DNA of 25,404 bases from contig CAJFQT010000008.1 of NCBI GenBank assembly GCA_904419095.1, forward strand, positions 1 through 25,404, given 5' to 3'. The position numbers and the translations under genes are program-made. The notes under the pieces were generated by a model, which had not been told where the DNA came from, made no database searches, and saw only the letters and a program-made list of their open reading frames with translations. Below, one piece after another: positions 21,991 through 25,404 of the stretch (position 1 is its first letter; each line of letters begins with the position of its first letter). The DNA comes from an uncultured Clostridia bacterium. GTDB taxonomy: Bacteria; Bacillota; Clostridia; TANB77; CAG-508.

Positions 21991-22926
21991 CTACATACCT
22001 AATAATTTCAACTCAATATTTTCCATTTTATATTTTCCATCAACCAACTTAAATTCTACTAATGTATCTTCTAATGTTTCTTTATTTTGTCTTAAATCAG
22101 TTGTGAAATATAATTTAATTTGTGGAATTTCAACCTGATTTGTTACTATTTCTCTGAATGTTTCAGCCATATGTTTATCATCTTCACACACAAAAATTAA
22201 TTGTGGCATTCCTGAAAATCCAGAATCACCTGGTACAAAGTTTTCATAGAAATCTTTATACATATGCATTTTGTCTACAAGTTTCTTTTGCCATTCTGGT
22301 TCACGTCTAACAACTTCAAATAGAAATTGAATAGATTTTCCATTTTTTGTTAATGTTACTGAACCTCCTGATGCTTTGAAAACTTTTCCAGCCATTTTGG
22401 CTTTTAATGCTGGTTTTACTACAAAACTATCAAATGCTTTTACTTTTCTTAAATATGCAATTAATGTTTGGTTTCCAGCTAATCTTTTTTTAATCATTGC
22501 TACTGGTTTTGTATTATCTGATGGTTGCCACTTACATTCAACTTCTCTTGAATCTAGTAAGTATTTTCCCATTTTTTCTAAACAATATATACGATATATT
22601 CCTTTTCCTTCATCTGATGTAAAATAGTATCTTGTTAAAATCTTAGATTTTACAAGTGATTCTAATTTGTTGTTTAATTTGTCTTGAGATTTTGGGTCTA
22701 TTCCTTTTATCAACAACATTTGGTAAATTTGTCTTGATGTAATGAATTCAAATTCATTTACTAAGTTTAATATAGCAAAATGAATATCTGTAATGTGTCC
22801 TATATCTATCTTATGTATAATTTGGTTCATTGACACATATCCATCTCTTCCATCAAAGGTTTTTATTTCTCCTTCACGAATGGCGAATGGTGAAACTTGT
22901 GCCTTAATTTGGTTATCTTCAACCAT
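21991..22926 (-). CDS. Winged-helix protein resembling the replication-relaxation family
   Basis: This 311-residue protein has an N-terminal winged-helix-like region (~40-120) with ILNLVNEFEFITSRQIYQML, KLESLVKSKILTRYYF, and YRIYCLEKMGKYLL. These match the pattern of Replic_Relax-type proteins (HTH, then Y-x-L-x-x-x-G). The C-terminal half has FLFEVVRREPEWQKKLVDKM, MYKDFYENF and PQLIFVCEDDKHMAETFREI, like the nuclease-type fold of that family. Replic_Relax proteins are best known from plasmids and conjugative elements, but no relaxase, integrase or Rep gene is near. Assignment is by pattern only. The ATG follows AAAGGAGG. It lies 66 bp after the S1-domain gene with no strong terminator between, so co-transcription is possible. 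Confidence 0.55.
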   Translation of the reverse strand: MVEDNQIKAQVSPFAIREGEIKTFDGRDGYVSMNQIIHKIDIGHITDIHFAILNLVNEFEFITSRQIYQMLLIKGIDPKSQDKLNNKLESLVKSKILTRYYFTSDEGKGIYRIYCLEKMGKYLLDSREVECKWQPSDNTKPVAMIKKRLAGNQTLIAYLRKVKAFDSFVVKPALKAKMAGKVFKASGGSVTLTKNGKSIQFLFEVVRREPEWQKKLVDKMHMYKDFYENFVPGDSGFSGMPQLIFVCEDDKHMAETFREIVTNQVEIPQIKLYFTTDLRQNKETLEDTLVEFKLVDGKYKMENIELKLLGM

Positions 22927-22992
22927 AATGATTCCTCCTTTAATATAGAAATATCTATTATTTAAAAATAATAAGCTATCTTAATGTAGATA

Positions 22993-23799
22993 TTAAATAA
23001 TTACTAATTTTACTTTTTGTCTATCATAATCAATCTTTTTTATAAATACTGGAATATTTTGTCCATATGTTAAACCTTCTTTGTATTCTGCCATTCCAAC
23101 TAGGTTTGGTGATAGCTCTATGAATATTCCATTGTGGTTTTTTTCTGTTTCTCTTATAATTCCTTTTACTATTTCTCCACTTTTAAATTTATCTGCGTTT
23201 TCTTTCCACGTTCCATAGTTTTCTTTGTATGATAGAGTAATTCTTTTGTTTTCTCTGTCAATATATTTTATCACAACTTTTACTTTTTGTCCAATTTTTA
23301 ATCTTTCAAATGGTGTTTTTATTCTTGCTACTGATAAATCCTCTATGTGTGCTAACCCTACTACTCCTGCTCCTATTTCTATAAATGCTCCATATGTTGT
23401 GATATTTTTTACTATTCCATCCACTTTTTCACCTATTTCGAGTGAATTTATAGCTTCTTCTAATGCTTCTTTTTGGATTTCTTTTCTTGATAAAATTGGT
23501 TTATTTTCTTCATTAAATCCTTTTATTCTAAATTGTATATATCTATGTACTTTTCCTGTGCATAGATTTTTTTTTGGCAATCCTTCGCTGTCTATATTTA
23601 TTCCTTCAACTTCATAAGATGGGATTATTCCTTCTATTCCTTTTCCTAAGTTTATATGTAGATTGTATGAGTTGTCACAACTTTCTACTATTCCTTGCAA
23701 GATATTTTTGTTTTCTATGTATTGGTTTATCTCTCCTTTTTCTTTTAGTCTTACTACTTCACTACTCCATCCTTCTGGTGTGTATTTAAATGCTTTCAT
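22993..23799 (-). CDS. Protein with three S1 RNA-binding domains
   Basis: This 268-residue protein has three S1/OB-fold units. Unit 1 (~30-105) is divergent (NILQGIVESCDNSYNLHINL). Unit 2 (~118-187) is canonical (GEKVDGIVKNITTYGAFIEI, GLAHIEDLSVARIKTPFERL, GQKVKVVIKYIDRENKRITL). Unit 3 (~205-268) covers GEIVKGIIRE to VKLVII. This is shorter than ribosomal protein S1 of Gram-negatives (six domains) and resembles small S1-like proteins of Firmicutes. It probably binds mRNA or the ribosome in the cytoplasm. It has its own promoter, and its ribosome binding site is AAAGGAG. The third unit ends abruptly at the C-terminus, so it may be shortened. Confidence 0.85.
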   Translation of the reverse strand: MKAFKYTPEGWSSEVVRLKEKGEINQYIENKNILQGIVESCDNSYNLHINLGKGIEGIIPSYEVEGINIDSEGLPKKNLCTGKVHRYIQFRIKGFNEENKPILSRKEIQKEALEEAINSLEIGEKVDGIVKNITTYGAFIEIGAGVVGLAHIEDLSVARIKTPFERLKIGQKVKVVIKYIDRENKRITLSYKENYGTWKENADKFKSGEIVKGIIRETEKNHNGIFIELSPNLVGMAEYKEGLTYGQNIPVFIKKIDYDRQKVKLVII

Positions 23800-23836
23800 T
23801 TGTTTACTCCTTTTTTCTTATGTTTGGTATGTTATT

Positions 23837-23865
23837 ATTATATATTTTTATTTTTTAAAATTCAA
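23837..23865 (-). promoter_or_regulatory. Sigma-A promoter of the S1-domain gene
   Basis: On the minus strand TTGAAT (23860-23865) and a perfect TATAAT (23837-23842) are separated by 17 bp, about 40 nt before the ATG. The remaining ~160 bp to the divergent promoter at 24027 shows nothing I can support. Confidence 0.7.
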
Positions 23866-24026
23866 TGTTTTTTAGTATTTTTTGATAAAAGTGTATATTA
23901 TTCTCTATATTTTGTTTAAAAGTAATTTTTTTGTTATTTATTTATAAAATATATAAATTATATTAATAATTTAATGATTATAATGCCTTTTCCGATTATT
24001 TTGTCTTTGTTAAATTTTAAAAAATA

Positions 24027-24055
24027 TTGACAATTATTGTATTTTTATGTTTAAT
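24027..24055 (+). promoter_or_regulatory. Sigma-A promoter of the membrane-anchored protein gene
   Basis: A perfect TTGACA (24027-24032) and TTTAAT (24050-24055) are separated by 17 bp, about 22 nt before the ATG, leaving a short leader that contains the AAGGAGGGG ribosome binding site. Confidence 0.75.
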
Positions 24056-24076
24056 ATTGATTAAGGAGGGGATATT

Positions 24077-24718
24077 ATGAATATAAGAAAAATTATTAAA
24101 ATTGTAATGCTTTTACTTGTAGTTTTATTATTGGTTATTGGTGGTATTATCAGTTATAGATATTTAAAATATAAAAATTTAGATAACCTACGATTAGAAT
24201 ATCTTGCAAATTATAAAAATTCGCAAAACTCATATTATAAAATGAAAGTAAATGTTAATAACAATGACGAAGAAAGCTATTATTTAGAATGTTTTTACAA
24301 AGATGGTATAGAAAAAATCAAGTCTACAAAAATTGATGGTAGTTTAAATAATCAAACTTTATATAATACTATAACTGGTGAAAAAACTGTTACTGATTTT
24401 TCTAATAATATTATTTCTCAATCTACAGATGAACATTCAAAAGATTCTTTTATATTTTCTTTTGGATGTGGTGATTTTTGGAAAAATTGGGCTTTAAGTA
24501 CGCCAAAAATAGAAAATGTAAATAATAAATCTTTTTATATAGTACATCTAGATGATGAGTTCAATACATCTCCTAATGATAAAACTACTATATATATAGA
24601 TGTTAATACTGGTGTTACAAATAAAATAACAACTGTGTATGAAGATGGAAATAGCCTTTCTTATGAATTGGTTGATGTAAAATTTGATTCTGTAACAGAT
24701 AGTGATATTGCAATTTAG
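24077..24718 (+). CDS. Membrane-anchored extracytoplasmic protein of unknown function
   Basis: This 213-residue protein has a basic N-terminus and one hydrophobic segment (~8-27, IVMLLLVVLLLVIGGIISYR), followed by a polar domain expected outside the cell. There is no lipobox cysteine, so it is a signal-anchor or cleaved Sec substrate rather than a lipoprotein. The body alternates short beta-strand patterns (YYLECFYKDGIEKIKSTKID, TTIYIDVNTGVTNKITTVYE), reminiscent of LolA/LppX-like curved sheet proteins, but I cannot assign a family. It has its own promoter, a strong AAGGAGGGG and a terminator, so it is a single-gene unit. Confidence 0.8.
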   Translation: MNIRKIIKIVMLLLVVLLLVIGGIISYRYLKYKNLDNLRLEYLANYKNSQNSYYKMKVNVNNNDEESYYLECFYKDGIEKIKSTKIDGSLNNQTLYNTITGEKTVTDFSNNIISQSTDEHSKDSFIFSFGCGDFWKNWALSTPKIENVNNKSFYIVHLDDEFNTSPNDKTTIYIDVNTGVTNKITTVYEDGNSLSYELVDVKFDSVTDSDIAI

Positions 24719-24789
24719 GTTGCCTAGAAACAGTATTATAATTACAGTTTAAAGCTTTTCATTTTCTTTTTAAAAATAAGATAAGGTTT

Positions 24790-24930
24790 GATTTTTCCTA
24801 TACAATAAAAAAAATAGCGAAGCTACATCGGCAATATTCACATAGATCTTTTTATCGGTAAATTTTCTCTTGTACATAGAAAATTTACATAGAGTCAAGA
24901 TAAAAACCGATTTTTCTATACAATAAAAAA
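24790..24930. repeat. Direct repeat pair bracketing a hairpin in the right-hand intergenic region
   Basis: GATTTTTCCTATACAATAAA (from 24790) recurs at 24909 with one base missing, matching over about 22 nt. Between them lies a perfect 11-bp stem-loop, GTAAATTTTCT (24858-24868) and AGAAAATTTAC (24878-24888), with a 9-nt loop, and a TAGCGAAGCTA mini-palindrome. The ~375-bp gap between the membrane protein gene and the pseudouridine synthase gene otherwise holds only the terminator at 24925-24972. A 74-codon minus-strand frame here overlaps the repeats, has no ribosome binding site I trust, and is not called. Confidence 0.6.
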
Positions 24931-24972
24931 GAGAATATTTTCTATTTTTTATATTAAAATATTCTCTTTTTT
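24925..24972. terminator. Bidirectional terminator between convergent genes
   Basis: Perfect 17-bp arms AAAAAAGAGAATATTTT (24925-24941) and AAAATATTCTCTTTTTT (24956-24972) enclose a 14-nt loop, with T or A runs at each end. It serves the plus-strand membrane protein gene, the minus-strand pseudouridine synthase gene, or both. Confidence 0.85.
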
Positions 24973-25093
24973 TATTATTTTGAGATTCGTTCAAATATTT
25001 TTTGTTTTACATTATAAGGGCAAACATAACATTTTCGAAAATCTTTTTATTCAGGATTTATAAAAAGTCTTTTAAACTATATTTGCTTTTGGT

Positions 25094-25404
25094 TTATGTG
25101 TGTAATAATTTTTTTACTTCTCCTTCTGTTAAATATCTCCATGTTCCTATTTTTAAATCTTTTACTCCTATATTTCCTATTTTACTTCTATGAAGAGCTA
25201 AAACTTTTCTTCCTATTGATTCACACATTTTTCTTACTTGCCTGTTTTTTCCTTCATGTATTATTATTTCAATTCTTGATGTATCTGATTCTAAATCTAT
25301 TTTTAAAATTCTTACTTTTGCTGGTTTTGTTATGTATTCGTCTATTTTTACTCCTGATTTTAATTCAGCAGTTGGATAGCCAACTCTTGTTGAAGAAAAA
25401 GCGA
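25094..25404 (-). CDS. RsuA/RluB-family rRNA pseudouridine synthase, C-terminal part (cut by window edge)
   Basis: The last 103 codons of a pseudouridine synthase that modifies a specific uridine in 16S or 23S rRNA. The visible part runs from VGYPTAELKSGVKIDEYITK through PAKVRILKID to the diagnostic RluB/RsuA segment EGKNRQVRKMCESIGRKV and LALHRSKIG. It ends in the usual LKIGTWRYLTEGEVKKLL. The catalytic aspartate and the N-terminal S4 domain lie beyond the right edge, so RluB, RsuA and RluF types cannot be separated with confidence. The stop is at 25094-25096. Confidence 0.88.
   Translation of the reverse strand, partial: AFSSTRVGYPTAELKSGVKIDEYITKPAKVRILKIDLESDTSRIEIIIHEGKNRQVRKMCESIGRKVLALHRSKIGNIGVKDLKIGTWRYLTEGEVKKLLHT

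Noticed and set aside
24770..24994. 74-codon minus-strand frame in the right intergenic region
   Set aside because: It lies over a terminator and direct repeats and its composition is explained by AT-rich repeats.

Overview
The window is AT-rich DNA, roughly 28-30% GC by eye. It suggests a Gram-positive, spore-forming anaerobe of the class Clostridia, possibly an uncultured gut lineage. The evidence is Spo0A, a SpoIVFA/SpoIVFB pair, fermentative AdhE and PflB/PflA, AGGAGG-type ribosome binding sites and near-consensus sigma-A promoters. I see no rRNA, tRNA or CRISPR array. Species cannot be fixed from the sequence alone.

Layout. 1-1323 (-) is the N-terminal half of AdhE, running off the left edge. 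Its promoter abuts a REPIN-like element (1381-1549). 1561-5001 (-) is a 1146-residue surface protein with a type IV pilin-like leader, three ~142-residue repeats, Ig-like domains and a GLUG-like C-terminus. Facing it head-to-head is a decayed inverted copy of its own 5' end (5345-5718). 5734-8034 (-) holds SpoIVFB, SpoIVFA and two small proteins. 8085-10358 (-) is a tight three-gene cassette: IbrA-like PAPS-reductase-family protein, GNAT-like protein and IbrB-like ParB-domain protein. It has a strong promoter, a palindrome across its start and a Spo0A-box-like site. Spo0A follows (10574-11392, -).

11509-14852 (-) encodes a YigZ-family protein, a BaiN/HI0933-family flavoprotein and a PLP enzyme of the aluminium resistance/methionine gamma-lyase-like family. 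The last two have upstream regions sharing a ~33-nt motif able to fold as an H-type pseudoknot. An unrecognised gene with unusual codon use (15046-15792, +) ends in a strong terminator. An M23 peptidase (-), signal peptidase I (+) and an XRE regulator (+) come next.

Between the XRE gene and pflB lies a 99-bp element with perfect 36-bp inverted arms. pflB and pflA (18764-21865, +) form the anaerobic pyruvate cleavage module. Together with AdhE this implies mixed-acid/ethanol fermentation. The right end holds a winged-helix protein resembling the replication-relaxation family, an S1-domain RNA-binding protein, a membrane-anchored protein of unknown function, a repeat-rich intergenic region, and the 3' part of a 16S/23S pseudouridine synthase.

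Most worth a second look: the paired pseudoknot leaders, the sulfotransfer/ParB/GNAT cassette with its Spo0A-like control region, the pilin-leader giant adhesin with its inverted relic, and the compact repeats (REPIN, 36-bp hairpin) at gene boundaries.
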